From positions 158,593 through 222,592 of the forward strand of contig FIZJ01000006.1 in NCBI GenBank assembly GCA_900019385.1: a DNA stretch of 64,000 nucleotides, in the 5' to 3' direction. Below, piece after piece: positions 53,847-62,902 of this stretch; position 1 is the first letter of the stretch; the number at the start of each line of letters is the position of its first letter. The DNA is from an uncultured Clostridia bacterium (GTDB lineage: Bacteria > Bacillota > Limnochordia > Darwinibacteriales > DTU012). Below the pieces are notes generated by a model that had not been told where the DNA came from, did no database searches, and was given only the letters and a program-made list of their open reading frames with translations. The translations under genes and the position numbers were made by a program.

Positions 53847-53872
53847 TAAAAAAAGAGGGGGTCACCCCTCTT
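53847..53872 (-). terminator. Terminator after gerW
   Basis: Stem AAGAGGGG / CCCCTCTT with GTCA loop, followed on - by a run of T. It marks the boundary between the scp-gerW and rluB transcripts. Confidence 0.85.
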
Positions 53873-53910
53873 GGCATACACATGATTTCTCGTTGTTAGA
53901 ACCTCAGCGG

Positions 53911-54327
53911 TCAGATTTCATAGATGCTCTGCCCAGACAAATGTTGGCCGGGATTGGGCTTTCCGCCTCGAATCTGCTCGATCACTTTCGGCACCATGTC
54001 CAGCAGCCGGTCATAGATGGCGCTGTTGTCCACGGGCAGAAGCCTCACCTGGTCGTTCCCTACCACGAGGAAAGCGACAGGATGCAGAGATATTCCGCCG
54101 CCGCTGCCCCCGCCGAACGGCAGTTCTCCACTGGAATTGTCTTCGTTTTTACTCTCGAATTCTGTTCCTCCGGCAGCAAAGCCAAAACTGACTCTGCTAA
54201 CAGGAATGATGATGTGGCCGTCGGGAGTCTCCACCGGATCACCCAGGATTGTATTAACATCTACCATTGCTTTGAGGCTTTCCATTGCTGTTTCCATCAG
54301 GCCTTCGATTGGATGGTTCTCTCCCAA
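53911..54327 (-). CDS. gerW: GerW family sporulation protein (YtfJ)
   Basis: This 138-residue protein matches the YtfJ/GerW family, implicated in spore germination. Its core is METAMESLKAMVDVNTILGDPVETPDGHIIIPVSRVSFGFAAGG and a Gly-rich GGGSGGGISLHPVAFLVV. Start is TTG at 54327 with AAAGGAGG 8 bases upstream, that site lying inside the DUF2953 gene's end; the longer frame to 54441 is not supported. Downstream of DUF2953, as in other spore-formers. Confidence 0.92.
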   Translation of the reverse strand: MGENHPIEGLMETAMESLKAMVDVNTILGDPVETPDGHIIIPVSRVSFGFAAGGTEFESKNEDNSSGELPFGGGSGGGISLHPVAFLVVGNDQVRLLPVDNSAIYDRLLDMVPKVIEQIRGGKPNPGQHLSGQSIYEI

Positions 54328-54331
54328 CTGA

Positions 54332-54928
54332 TCAGCCTCCTTTGCCGAACTGAAGTCGCTGTTTGATCCTCTTAACCATAATGTAGCCGAGTCTAATCCG
54401 AAATATACAGCGCAGGTAGAGCTCAAAAACCTGCGGGCCAAACACCGGCGTCACATGAACCTGTGGTTGGTGCAAAAACACAAATCTGGCGTTTAATGTG
54501 GGCAAGACTACTGAAGTAATCCACCAGGCTGCACCAGCCGCTATGGCAGTCGCCGCTGCTTCCCCCGTGCTGTATCTCAGCCTCACTTCCAGTTTTTCGA
54601 TTTCTTCCAGGAAAAACAGAGCGCTTTTGGCCAATGCTTTCAAAAGCCGCGGCATGGGGGCCTTTAGAAGCTGCAAGATGCGCTTCAGTGGGATGGCCGG
54701 CTCGATTTCGGCGGCAGAACCAGGCGCCTGCAGGGCTACTTTTGCGTATAGATAACGCCCGATTTTTTCCAGGTAGGCGATTCTCAGCTTAAGGGGCAGT
54801 TTCCAGATCCATAACACTATCACGGTTTCACTGTCGGCCTGGAGCCTGTTGTAGCGCAGTTCCAGGGCAAATGGAAGCAGCAGCACCGTCAAGGCCAAAA
54901 AAATAAGACCGAGCAACATGGATTTCAC
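54332..54928 (-). CDS. DUF2953 membrane protein
   Basis: A 198-residue protein with one N-terminal membrane helix and a C-terminal region (LQQ-PQVHVTPVFGPQVFELYLRCIF) typical of DUF2953, found next to gerW in spore-formers. Positively charged after the second hydrophobic stretch. Function is unknown; it is translationally coupled to gerW and probably expressed with it. Confidence 0.82.
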   Translation of the reverse strand: MKSMLLGLIFLALTVLLLPFALELRYNRLQADSETVIVLWIWKLPLKLRIAYLEKIGRYLYAKVALQAPGSAAEIEPAIPLKRILQLLKAPMPRLLKALAKSALFFLEEIEKLEVRLRYSTGEAAATAIAAGAAWWITSVVLPTLNARFVFLHQPQVHVTPVFGPQVFELYLRCIFRIRLGYIMVKRIKQRLQFGKGG

Positions 54929-54969
54929 TCTCCAGATCTCGATCTTACTCTTTCATAATGCACTTTAGT

Positions 54970-55521
54970 CTATGCATCCTCACCCTCCAGTGTATCACTG
55001 CCGCTTGTCAGCCTGGGGAACTCATTTTTTCGCGGCAGGTCGTCGAGGGATTTGAGATTGAACTCCATCAGAAACTTATCGGTGGTGCCGAACACTATGG
55101 GACGTCCCGGGCCGTCCTTGCGGCCGAGCTCTCTAATCAGTTCCCGCTCAAGCAGTGTGTTGATGGCGCTGTCTGCTCTGACACCACGGATCTGTTCTAT
55201 TTCACTGCGGGTCACCGGCTGCTGATAGGCGATGATGGCCAATGTTTCTAATGCGGGAGCTGAAAGTGGTGTGTTCACTATCTTTCTTCCCAGTTTTTCA
55301 ACCCATTCTTTCAGGTCCGGGCGAGTCACGAACTGATAGCCTCCAGCCACACAGCGGAGCATAATCCCACTGTTCTCATATCTTGCGGCAACATCTTCTA
55401 TAAGTCTTTGGACAATTTTCTCATCGATCTCGGTAATCTCGCTGATTTCTTTCACAGTCAAAGGGTAAGGAGCGGCAAAGATCAACCCTTCAATGATCCT
55501 GTATGTTTCTTCCAAGGTCAC
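54970..55521 (-). CDS. scpB: Segregation and condensation protein ScpB
   Basis: ScpB is the winged-helix partner of the SMC-kleisin condensin. The 183-residue product has two winged-helix halves with ALETLAIIAYQQPVTRSEIEQIRGV, the family signature. It starts with GTG behind GAGGAGGT and lies 4 bases after scpA. No smc is in the window. Confidence 0.95.
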   Translation of the reverse strand: MTLEETYRIIEGLIFAAPYPLTVKEISEITEIDEKIVQRLIEDVAARYENSGIMLRCVAGGYQFVTRPDLKEWVEKLGRKIVNTPLSAPALETLAIIAYQQPVTRSEIEQIRGVRADSAINTLLERELIRELGRKDGPGRPIVFGTTDKFLMEFNLKSLDDLPRKNEFPRLTSGSDTLEGEDA

Positions 55522-55525
55522 CTGC

Positions 55526-56242
55526 TTACCTCCTCACCAAACGGATCTCTCCGAAAAGCCGTTCCTGGATCGCATAGATCTCCCGCAGCTTGATCAGTTC
55601 CAAGACAGCCAAGAAGGTATAGATAATGAAAAGGCGGTCTTTACGGACCAACAGTTCCCTGAATGTCACTGTCTGCTGCTGCCTGAGGATCAGACGGAGA
55701 TTGGCTATGGCCTCCGCAAGGCTCATGTCCCTCTTGATGTATGTGACTTTCTTGCTTTCGTCAAGAGCGGCCAGCACTTGGGCAAACAAACCGGCCAGCA
55801 CCTCAGCATCGGCGTCGCCTACACAATTGGTGTAAATGGGTGCCTTGTCCAAAGCCTCATAATACGCCCGGGGAAACACAGCAACCTCGTCCACCCGCTC
55901 CTTCAAAACCTGGGCAACCTCTTTGTAAAACTTGTATTCCAAGAGCTGCCGCACCAACTCCGCCCTGGGATCAGCTTCATCTTCGCCTTCCAGATCAGGA
56001 TCCGCAGGTGGTTTCTTGGGCAACAGCATCTGGGCTTTGATCTGGAGTAGAGTGGCCGCCATCACGAGAAAATCTCCGCTGACCACCAAATCCAGTTCCT
56101 GCATCTGCCTGAGGTAATCCAGATAATCTTCGGTGATCCGGGCGATGGGGATATCCATAATATCGATCTCTGCTTTCTCAATCAAGTTCAAAAGCAGATC
56201 GAAAGGGCCTTCGAAGACTTCCAGCTTAACCAGATAACTCAT
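55526..56242 (-). CDS. scpA: Segregation and condensation protein ScpA
   Basis: ScpA is the kleisin of the SMC condensin. The 238-residue product begins LVKLEVFEGPFDLLLNLIEKAEIDIMDIPI, has a charged linker and ends in a winged helix (residues about 170-235). It is followed by scpB after 4 bases. Confidence 0.95.
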   Translation of the reverse strand: MSYLVKLEVFEGPFDLLLNLIEKAEIDIMDIPIARITEDYLDYLRQMQELDLVVSGDFLVMAATLLQIKAQMLLPKKPPADPDLEGEDEADPRAELVRQLLEYKFYKEVAQVLKERVDEVAVFPRAYYEALDKAPIYTNCVGDADAEVLAGLFAQVLAALDESKKVTYIKRDMSLAEAIANLRLILRQQQTVTFRELLVRKDRLFIIYTFLAVLELIKLREIYAIQERLFGEIRLVRR

Positions 56243-56248
56243 AGGTTC

Positions 56249-56866
56249 TCACCCAAATCCTTTTACGATCCACTCCAGCAAAGACGCTATCGGCCAAATC
56301 ACATAATCCAGCAATCCGCTCCAAATCCCCAAAATCAAGATAAAAGGCCCGTATGGAGCAATCCTTTCGTACGCCAAACGCTGTTTGAGCGGCAAAAGGT
56401 TTGCCACCACGCGCGAACCGTCCAATGGCGGCAGTGGGATCAGGTTGAACGCTGCCAGCATTATGTTCAGTTGAATATTGACAAAAATCAGCTTGGAAAG
56501 TGCGGACCAATACTGAGGGCTTAAACTGATTGGCAGCCTAATGAGCAAGCTGCTCAACAAATTGATCACGCACGCGACAGTCAGGTTCGCCAGCGGGCCG
56601 GCCAATGCGACCAGAATGATGTCCCGGCGGTAGTTCTTGAAACGGAGTGGGTTCACTTCCACTGGTTTTGCCCAACCCAGCCTGAACAAGACCAGCATGA
56701 TCAGGCCGATTGGATCAAGGTGCTTCAGCGGGTTCAGCGTCAATCTCCCCAACGCTCTCGGCGTTGGATCGCCCAGCCGGTCGGCGACGGCTCCGTGTGC
56801 CAGTTCATGAATGGAGATAGCGAACAAAGCTGCCAAAACAGAATAAACCAGCAGTTCCAGATCCAT
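56249..56866 (-). CDS. Site-2 protease-type M50 metalloprotease
   Basis: This 205-residue membrane protease of the M50 family has zinc motif HELAH near residue 22 and the second ligand motif IPLPPLDGS near residue 140, with about five to six membrane helices. No PDZ domain is visible, so it is the short YwhC/ YdgD-like class. The substrate is unknown. ATG follows TAGGAGGATAAAGC and it precedes scpA by 6 bases. Confidence 0.9.
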   Translation of the reverse strand: MDLELLVYSVLAALFAISIHELAHGAVADRLGDPTPRALGRLTLNPLKHLDPIGLIMLVLFRLGWAKPVEVNPLRFKNYRRDIILVALAGPLANLTVACVINLLSSLLIRLPISLSPQYWSALSKLIFVNIQLNIMLAAFNLIPLPPLDGSRVVANLLPLKQRLAYERIAPYGPFILILGIWSGLLDYVIWPIASLLEWIVKGFG

Positions 56867-56877
56867 GCTTTATCCTC

Positions 56878-58191
56878 CTACACTCCATTTTTCAGCCACC
56901 GCGCGGGAATCCGGTGCAGCCGGATCAAGTCTTGATACGTCTCCCGCTCTACCACTAAGTCGGACTGGCCGCGGTAGACTGTGACAATCGGTATGCGGGG
57001 TACAGCATTATAGTTGCTGGCCATGGCATAATTATATGCTCCTGTGCAGAAAACAGCCAGAAGATCGCCGGGTTCGAGCCGTGGCAGCGCAATGCTGTTG
57101 ATCAGCACATCCCCTGATTCGCAGTACTTGCCCACAATTGTGTATGTCTGTTCCGGCGGCTGGCCGATTTTGTTGGCAACCACAGCGTGGTATTTCGCCT
57201 GATACAGGGCAACTCTGGGGTTGTCTCCCATGCCGCCGTCGACTGCGGCATAGGTGCGGCCGCCTTGGTTTGTTTTGATCGACCCAACACGGTAGATAGT
57301 GGTACCTGCGGCACCAACCAGGGAACGGCCTGGTTCCACCATGATCTTAGGCAGCTTTAGGCCGTACTTGGCAGCGGAGTTTTTCAGGGCATCCTGCAAA
57401 TAGGCACCGAAGTCCTGGATCGATGCCGGTTGGTCGCCTTCCACATACTTGATCCCCAAACCGCCGCCCAGATCCAGTTCCGCCAGATCGATGCCCAATG
57501 CTTTGGACTCAGCCATGAGCGCCATCATCACATCGATTGTCTTGGCAAAACTTGCCAGTTCGAAGATCTGTGAGCCAATGTGGCAGTGAAGGCCGTGCAG
57601 CTTGATCTCGGGCATGCCGGCAGCGAGCTTGATGGCATCTATAGCCTGGTTGTAGGCGATGCTGATGCCGAACTTGGAATCCAGCTGGCCTGTTTGGATA
57701 TAACTGTGGGTGTGCGCTTCCACTCCCGGCATTATCCTCAGGAGGATGTCCGCGGCTTTTTGCTTCTGCCGCGCCAGATCAGCAATCAGTTCCAGCTCGT
57801 AAAGGTTGTCCACCACAATGCGGCCAACCCCAACATCAAGGGCTGTCCGAAGTTCAGCTGCGGATTTGTTGTTGCCGTGGAAATAGATCTTCTCCGCGGG
57901 AAAGCCAGCGGTAAGGGCCATATACAGTTCACCACCGCTGACAACATCCAACGATAGGCCGTGATTGGCCATGAACCTGGCAATCCCCACTGTCAGCAGT
58001 GCCTTCGCGGCATATATGATCTCGTAATCTGGCAAACCGCTTAAGGCATTCCGGTACATCACGATATTGTTGATCACCGCTTCCTCATCGAAAACATACA
58101 GCGGCGTGCCCCATTGACCCACCAGCTCGACAACATCACATCCGCCGATGACCAGGTGTCCTGCTCGATTGTGAGTTTCTTCGTAGTTCAA
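56878..58191 (-). CDS. lysA: Diaminopimelate decarboxylase
   Basis: LysA makes L-lysine from meso-diaminopimelate. The 437-residue fold-type III PLP enzyme has the Schiff-base Lys in IYAAKALLT near residue 50, HCHIGSQI, ELDLGGGLGIKY, the pyrophosphate-binding EPGRS and CESGDVL. TTG at 58191 behind GGGGAGGAACAACC is chosen over the longer frame. lysA next to a spoVAF-like gene resembles Bacillus order. It has its own promoter and a hairpin in its leader. Confidence 0.96.
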   Translation of the reverse strand: MNYEETHNRAGHLVIGGCDVVELVGQWGTPLYVFDEEAVINNIVMYRNALSGLPDYEIIYAAKALLTVGIARFMANHGLSLDVVSGGELYMALTAGFPAEKIYFHGNNKSAAELRTALDVGVGRIVVDNLYELELIADLARQKQKAADILLRIMPGVEAHTHSYIQTGQLDSKFGISIAYNQAIDAIKLAAGMPEIKLHGLHCHIGSQIFELASFAKTIDVMMALMAESKALGIDLAELDLGGGLGIKYVEGDQPASIQDFGAYLQDALKNSAAKYGLKLPKIMVEPGRSLVGAAGTTIYRVGSIKTNQGGRTYAAVDGGMGDNPRVALYQAKYHAVVANKIGQPPEQTYTIVGKYCESGDVLINSIALPRLEPGDLLAVFCTGAYNYAMASNYNAVPRIPIVTVYRGQSDLVVERETYQDLIRLHRIPARWLKNGV

Positions 58192-58223
58192 GGTTGTTCC
58201 TCCCCAAGCGCGCAACATATAAA

Positions 58224-58241
58224 CCCCCGCCTAAGCGGGGG
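58224..58241 (-). terminator. GC-rich hairpin in the lysA leader
   Basis: Perfect stem CCCCCGC / GCGGGGG with CTAA loop, followed on - by TTTATATG. It can terminate the upstream activase transcript, but lies within the short leader of lysA's own promoter. Confidence 0.7.
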
Positions 58242-58259
58242 ATAAGCTGTGACAGTAAC

Positions 58260-58288
58260 ATTTTAACACAACAGAGACAAGATGGCAA
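58260..58288 (-). promoter_or_regulatory. Candidate lysA promoter
   Basis: Read on -, TTGCCA (58288-58283), 17-base spacer, TAAAAT (58265-58260). It lies about 20 bases before the GC hairpin and about 70 before the lysA start. Confidence 0.6.
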
Positions 58289-58353
58289 GACATGGGGAGA
58301 ACCAGCTTTATATCAGCGTCAATGCACCCGGAACCACAGTTTCTCCCGGTGGA

Positions 58354-59358
58354 TCAGCTCATCATCGCAGAAAACGCTGATGCTTCCCTACTGATCTGGT
58401 CTAATCCCCAATCGGCCTTGCCGCAGCGGGAGCCCCAACTGGCAATGACTTCCCCATCTTTGACAATATCCACAAGTTCGCAGTTGTTCGGGCAATCCCG
58501 GCAATCTCGGCTCTGATTCTGATAAACGCTTTCGGTGATTGTGAAGCCGTGGAAACTGGTTCGCTTGCTGCTCTGGAGGTGCTCAGCCGCCAGCAGCGCG
58601 GCCCCGATCGCTCCCATGACATCATAATGCTCCGGGACTGTCACTTCAGTGCCGAGTGCCGACTCAAAGGCTTTGCGCATCCCTTTGTTAGCCGCAACTC
58701 CCCCTTGGAAAATGATCTTCTCCCTGATCTCCTTGCCTTTGCCTACATTGTTCAGGTAATTGCGGACCATGGCATCGCACAGGCCCGCGAGAATATCTGC
58801 CAAATTGTGGCCAAGCTGCTGCTTGTGGATCATATCGGATTCAGCAAATACCGTGCACCTCCCGGCAATCCGCACCGGATGGCGGCCTTTGAGGGCGATC
58901 TCCCCAAACTCTTCGATGGGGATACCAAGCCGCGCAGCCTGCTGATCAAGGAAAGAGCCAGTGCCGGCGGCGCAAACGGTGTTCATGGCAAAATCAGTGA
59001 CCACTCCATTGCGCAGTATGATCAGCTTGGAATCCTGGCCGCCGATTTCAATGATTGTCTGCACAGCTTTTTCCACATGCAGAGCAGCGAGAGCATGGGC
59101 TGTAATCTCGTTTTTCACCACATCCGCCCCTAGGATAACCCCGGCAAGCCTGCGGGCACTGCCGGTGGCACCTACTCCCAAAACCTGCCACTGGCCGCGG
59201 CCTGCGATCTGGGACAACGCCCGCTGCAGCGATAGGATTGGCTGGCCCTGAGTCCGGAAGTACACTTTCTCAACTACCTTTAAGCACTCCGCATCCAATA
59301 ACGCCACGTTTGTACTTACTGAGCCCACATCAACTCCAAGATAGACAGGCCGGCTCAT
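58354..59358 (-). CDS. Acyl-CoA dehydratase activase (BcrAD/BadFG ATPase)
   Basis: A 334-residue ASKHA-fold ATPase that drives an electron into a 2-hydroxyacyl-CoA dehydratase or benzoyl-CoA reductase. Visible are the phosphate loop LGVDVGSVSTNVALLD and GGQDSKLI, and the two Cys that bridge a 4Fe-4S cluster between monomers (NTVCAAGTG, GRCTVFAESD). A C-terminal extension adds Cys (CRDCPNNCE...SRCGK) that could bind another cluster. ATG at 59358 behind GGAGGGG is chosen. It overlaps the DUF2229 gene by 29 bases. No dehydratase subunit is nearby. Confidence 0.88.
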   Translation of the reverse strand: MSRPVYLGVDVGSVSTNVALLDAECLKVVEKVYFRTQGQPILSLQRALSQIAGRGQWQVLGVGATGSARRLAGVILGADVVKNEITAHALAALHVEKAVQTIIEIGGQDSKLIILRNGVVTDFAMNTVCAAGTGSFLDQQAARLGIPIEEFGEIALKGRHPVRIAGRCTVFAESDMIHKQQLGHNLADILAGLCDAMVRNYLNNVGKGKEIREKIIFQGGVAANKGMRKAFESALGTEVTVPEHYDVMGAIGAALLAAEHLQSSKRTSFHGFTITESVYQNQSRDCRDCPNNCELVDIVKDGEVIASWGSRCGKADWGLDQISREASAFSAMMS

Positions 59359-60445
59359 ATCCCGCCCCTCCTTTCCTCTGCCTTGACAAAAGGTCCACGA
59401 ATGCCTCCAGCCGAGTCTGAAACCCGGTTTCCCCAGTATGCTCGTCCACGACCAGCGACAAGACCGGAATGCGGCAGTCGGAACTGACATTGGGCAGAAC
59501 GCATTGGGCGACAATTTCCGGCATACAGGTAAACGGAAGAATATGGACTGCTCCATCATAACCTTTGCAGGCCAGAGCCGCAGTCTGCGCCACTGTATCC
59601 AAGCCGTGGCCCCCGACTGGCGCACGGAGATACCCACGTGCATTGATCCTGAGTTTCCAGCTGCGGTACAAGCCCAAAGAGGACAGGATCACGTTGTTTC
59701 TCAGCCACCGCGCCAGACTTACGGTCCTAAACACCTCCACTCCCAGATACCCAAGCCTTTCCTCCAAATCCAGGTTGGCGAAGGGCTCAAGAATCGTGTA
59801 GATTTCACCGACAATGCCTACTTTAATCGGCCTTTGAGCGTTTGTTGACGCCAGGGCAAGCAGGTTGTCGCACTCTTCTCTGCAGCGCCTCCGGATATCT
59901 CTTATGGAGCCGAGGCGGCGCAGTTCTTGTAAAGCTCGGTTCAGCGCCTGGGTCGTGGCCCTTGGTTTGGCTTCCCTGGGACGGACAAAGTGGGCTGTCC
60001 GTTCCAGTTTTTCCACTGCCTTCAGTTTCTCCCAAGCCAATGCAACCCCTTTTGCCAAAGCCCGCAGGCCGCCTTTTTGCACCAGGGGGACAACTTGAGA
60101 CTTCAACCGGGTAAAGTCTTCCTTGGGATGATCCAACACTATAAAGTTAATCTCCTTTCCCAAATCATATAGGATCTCCTGCTGCAGGGCGGCATAATAT
60201 CCCAAGCGGCACGGGCCTCTGCCCCCCACCATCAAGGCAGTGTCGGCTCCCAGTTCAATCCCTTCCAGAAGATTGCCTACACCAAGTTTAAGCGGCAGAC
60301 AGATCGTTTCCGGGCTGTACTTGGTGCCTAATGTCAGCGTCCTTTTGCTGCTTTTGGGCGGAACGACAAACTCATGCCCCAATTCGCCAAGCAGAGCTTC
60401 AATCGCAATATACAGATTCCCCATATGGGGGAAGGTGATCTTCAT
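59330..60445 (-). CDS. DUF2229/activase-related protein, first copy
   Basis: This 371-residue protein belongs to the CoA-substrate-specific enzyme activase-related group. Cys-containing motifs are ICLPLKLGVGN, GRGPCRLGYY, CREECDN and PFTCMPEIVAQCV, with DEHTGETG near the C-terminus. These Cys probably bind Fe-S. It overlaps both neighbours by 29 and 47 bases, so the three genes form one unit. Homologous parts are joined in one polypeptide of about 1400 residues in other bacteria. Function is not established. Confidence 0.82.
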   Translation of the reverse strand: MKITFPHMGNLYIAIEALLGELGHEFVVPPKSSKRTLTLGTKYSPETICLPLKLGVGNLLEGIELGADTALMVGGRGPCRLGYYAALQQEILYDLGKEINFIVLDHPKEDFTRLKSQVVPLVQKGGLRALAKGVALAWEKLKAVEKLERTAHFVRPREAKPRATTQALNRALQELRRLGSIRDIRRRCREECDNLLALASTNAQRPIKVGIVGEIYTILEPFANLDLEERLGYLGVEVFRTVSLARWLRNNVILSSLGLYRSWKLRINARGYLRAPVGGHGLDTVAQTAALACKGYDGAVHILPFTCMPEIVAQCVLPNVSSDCRIPVLSLVVDEHTGETGFQTRLEAFVDLLSRQRKGGAGYEPACLSWS

Positions 60446-61370
60446 GCTTTCTCCCCCTCCGCAGCAGATCCAGAAACGCTTCCACTCTGGTTAGGACTCC
60501 GGTCTGCCCTGTGTGTTCATCCAAGCTGATAACCAAGTGCGGTATCCCGCTGCGCCGGCAGTGTCTGTCCACCAAATCCGTGGTCATGGAATCGGTGCCG
60601 CAGGCAAAAGACATGAGTGAAACAATGCCATCGACTTTTGCGGAATAATAATGCGCAGCGCCGAGGATCCGCTTGCCCGAAGTCCAATACATACGCTTCC
60701 TGAGAAACCGGTTGTGTTCCGCAATAGTATCTGTCATCAGCTCTTCCGCGGTGAGGACCAGGCATTCAGCTTGACGCAGCCGATTGATGACGCCCATGGA
60801 AACAAACTCGTCATGAAGCAAATATTCATGCCCAAGCACCGCAATGGTCAAACCAACTTTTTGGGTACATGGGTGCTGTCTGGCATTGTGTTCCTTAATC
60901 AGACTCCTCTCACAGCGGCGCTGCTCAGCTGCAGCCAGCCTGTACGCGTGAATCACTTTGTGGATTGGGGCAAAGCAGGATCCCAGCTTAAGATAACTGC
61001 ATATGATGCCGCGGCTTCCTTTACGCCCGTCGATGGTGGGAGACAGCAGAGGAGGGCAATGATCGAGGCAGTTGCGGACAATATCCGGTAGTCCCATGAA
61101 TTTTGGGCAGATGTATTCCTGCTTCTCAACACTGACAATATGGGGGACAAACAGGCAGTCCACCCCTTTCGCCGCCAAATTCCTGACATGCCCAAGGTAA
61201 ACCTTGACCGGCAGGCAGAGGCCGTCGGGGGCAGCCTTGACACCACAGTCCAGTATTTCCTTTGTGGTTGGCCCTGAAACGATCAACTCCTGCCCCAATT
61301 CTGCGAAGAATGTGCGCCACATGGGATAAAAGCGGTAATAGTACAATGCCCTTGGGATACCGATTTTCAT
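60399..61370 (-). CDS. DUF2229/activase-related protein, second copy
   Basis: This 323-residue protein is a paralogue of the preceding one: it shares LCLPVKVYLGH, DEHTGQTG and TRVEAFLDLL. Cys motifs are DGLCLPVK, EYICPKFMGLPDIVRNCLDHCPPLL, GSCFAP and SFACGTDSM. ATG at 61370 follows AGAGGTGAATCTTG. The protein is shorter at the N-terminus. It begins the three-gene activase module; a 17-base gap separates it from the spoVAF-like gene upstream. Confidence 0.82.
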   Translation of the reverse strand: MKIGIPRALYYYRFYPMWRTFFAELGQELIVSGPTTKEILDCGVKAAPDGLCLPVKVYLGHVRNLAAKGVDCLFVPHIVSVEKQEYICPKFMGLPDIVRNCLDHCPPLLSPTIDGRKGSRGIICSYLKLGSCFAPIHKVIHAYRLAAAEQRRCERSLIKEHNARQHPCTQKVGLTIAVLGHEYLLHDEFVSMGVINRLRQAECLVLTAEELMTDTIAEHNRFLRKRMYWTSGKRILGAAHYYSAKVDGIVSLMSFACGTDSMTTDLVDRHCRRSGIPHLVISLDEHTGQTGVLTRVEAFLDLLRRGRKHEDHLPPYGESVYCD

Positions 61371-61387
61371 CAAGATTCACCTCTAGA

Positions 61388-62845
61388 CTACCTGCGCCTG
61401 GTGTCCCGGTCTTTCTTTCCGGCGATGGCTTTAGGCCTCATGGTAATCGCTGGTATGGGATAGCGAAAGATGATCCGCAGCAAAGCCGGGCCGTTAAAGG
61501 GGACCAGCGGCCACAGATACGGCAGTCCAAAGGATTTTGTCAGGCCGAAAATCAACAGGCAGGCCAAGAGGCTCACTCCCAGCCCAATCCAGTTGAACAG
61601 GAAAGTGCAGATTAGAATTAAGAAACGGAACAACCGCAGCGCCAAGGCGAACTCAAGGCTGGGCGTCCCGAAGGTGCCGATCGCCACCACAGCGATATAA
61701 AGAATGGTTTCAGGAATGAAAATCCCGACCGAAACCGCCAAGTCGCCGAGCAATATTGCCCCGACGATACCAAGTGAAGTCGCCAGCGCGCTGGGAGTGT
61801 GAACAAGGGCCATCCGGATCAGGTCCAACCCGAACTCAAGAATTATGAACTGCAGCCATATTGGAACCACACTCTGCTCTTTCGGCCCCAGCCAGTCCAA
61901 CCAGGAAGGAAGGTTGGGTGTATGGACCAGCGCGTACCAAACAGGAATCACCAGCATGGAAAGGGCGATGCCCATGGTGCGGATCCAGCGGAGATAAGTA
62001 CCGACAGGAGGGTTTTGGAAGTATTCTTCGGCATGCTGAGTGAAGTGCCATGCGGTAACAGGGACAATCATGGCAAATGGCGATGTGTCCACGAAAATGC
62101 AGACATGCCCTTCCAGCAAGTGGGCGGCGGCAACGTCGGGCCTTTCGGTATAGCGGGTTACGGGCAGTGGATTGAACGCTGTTCCGAAAATATACTCTTC
62201 TAGATTCTTGCCGCCCATGGGCAGAGCATCCCGGTTGATTTTGGCGATTCTCTGCTTTACTTCCGCGACCAAACTGGGGTCGGCTATGTCTTCGATATAT
62301 CCGACGAAAACATCAGTCTGTGAACGCTTCCCTACCTTGAGCGCCTCAAAACGCAGCTTGGGATCGCGGATGCGGCGGCGGACCAGATTGGTGTTAAACA
62401 GCGCTGTTTCCACAAACCCTTCCCTGGAACCGCGGGTCACCCGTTCCAAATCCGGCTCTTCAATGCTTCGGACAGGGTATTCCCTGACATCGATGACAAT
62501 AACACTGTCCATTCCGTCGATCAAAAGCAGCAGCGGCCCCGCCAGCAGCTGATCGACAGCCTCATCCAAATCATCGCTCCGCTCAATCTCGAAATAAGGC
62601 AGATAGCGTTTGATGATTTTTTCCAGGCCGTTGACCCCTATTTCACTACGAGAAACCTGCATCAGTGCCCGCATGACAGCCACTGTTTCCCGGTCTTTGA
62701 TAAAACCGTCAATGAAAACCAGCGCTGCGTCCCGTTCACCGATGCAGATTTCCCGGATCAGCACATCAAAGGTGACTCCTACCCCCAGCTTGGTTTTAAT
62801 GTGTTCCAGATTGCGCTCCAAGCTCTTGTCCACTGCCGCTGCCAT
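61388..62845 (-). CDS. spoVAF: SpoVAF/GerA-type spore germination protein
   Basis: A 485-residue protein of the GerA family subunit A class. A soluble N-terminal domain (about residues 1-270, with EPDLERVTRGSREGFVETALFNTNLVRRRI, SQTDVFVGYI and AALLEGHVCIFVDTSPFAMIVP) precedes five membrane helices. It reads as SpoVAF, a component of a spore membrane channel complex. ATG at 62845 behind AAGGAG is preferred over ATG at 62851. In Bacillus spoVAF is followed by lysA; here three activase genes intervene. Confidence 0.87.
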   Translation of the reverse strand: MAAAVDKSLERNLEHIKTKLGVGVTFDVLIREICIGERDAALVFIDGFIKDRETVAVMRALMQVSRSEIGVNGLEKIIKRYLPYFEIERSDDLDEAVDQLLAGPLLLLIDGMDSVIVIDVREYPVRSIEEPDLERVTRGSREGFVETALFNTNLVRRRIRDPKLRFEALKVGKRSQTDVFVGYIEDIADPSLVAEVKQRIAKINRDALPMGGKNLEEYIFGTAFNPLPVTRYTERPDVAAAHLLEGHVCIFVDTSPFAMIVPVTAWHFTQHAEEYFQNPPVGTYLRWIRTMGIALSMLVIPVWYALVHTPNLPSWLDWLGPKEQSVVPIWLQFIILEFGLDLIRMALVHTPSALATSLGIVGAILLGDLAVSVGIFIPETILYIAVVAIGTFGTPSLEFALALRLFRFLILICTFLFNWIGLGVSLLACLLIFGLTKSFGLPYLWPLVPFNGPALLRIIFRYPIPAITMRPKAIAGKKDRDTRRR

Positions 62846-62873
62846 TGACATGACTCCTTGACTCTGCGTTTTT

Positions 62874-62901
62874 AAAAAAGCGCCTTGTTAGCGGCGCTTT
62901 T
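62874..62901 (-). terminator. Terminator after the holin-like gene
   Basis: Stem AAAGCGCC / GGCGCTTT, followed on - by TTTTTT. Confidence 0.8.
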
Positions 62902-62902
62902 C

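Noticed and set aside
58192-58353. Lysine riboswitch upstream of lysA
   Set aside because: The 162-base gap holds a promoter and one hairpin; the leader is far too short for the multi-helix L-box.
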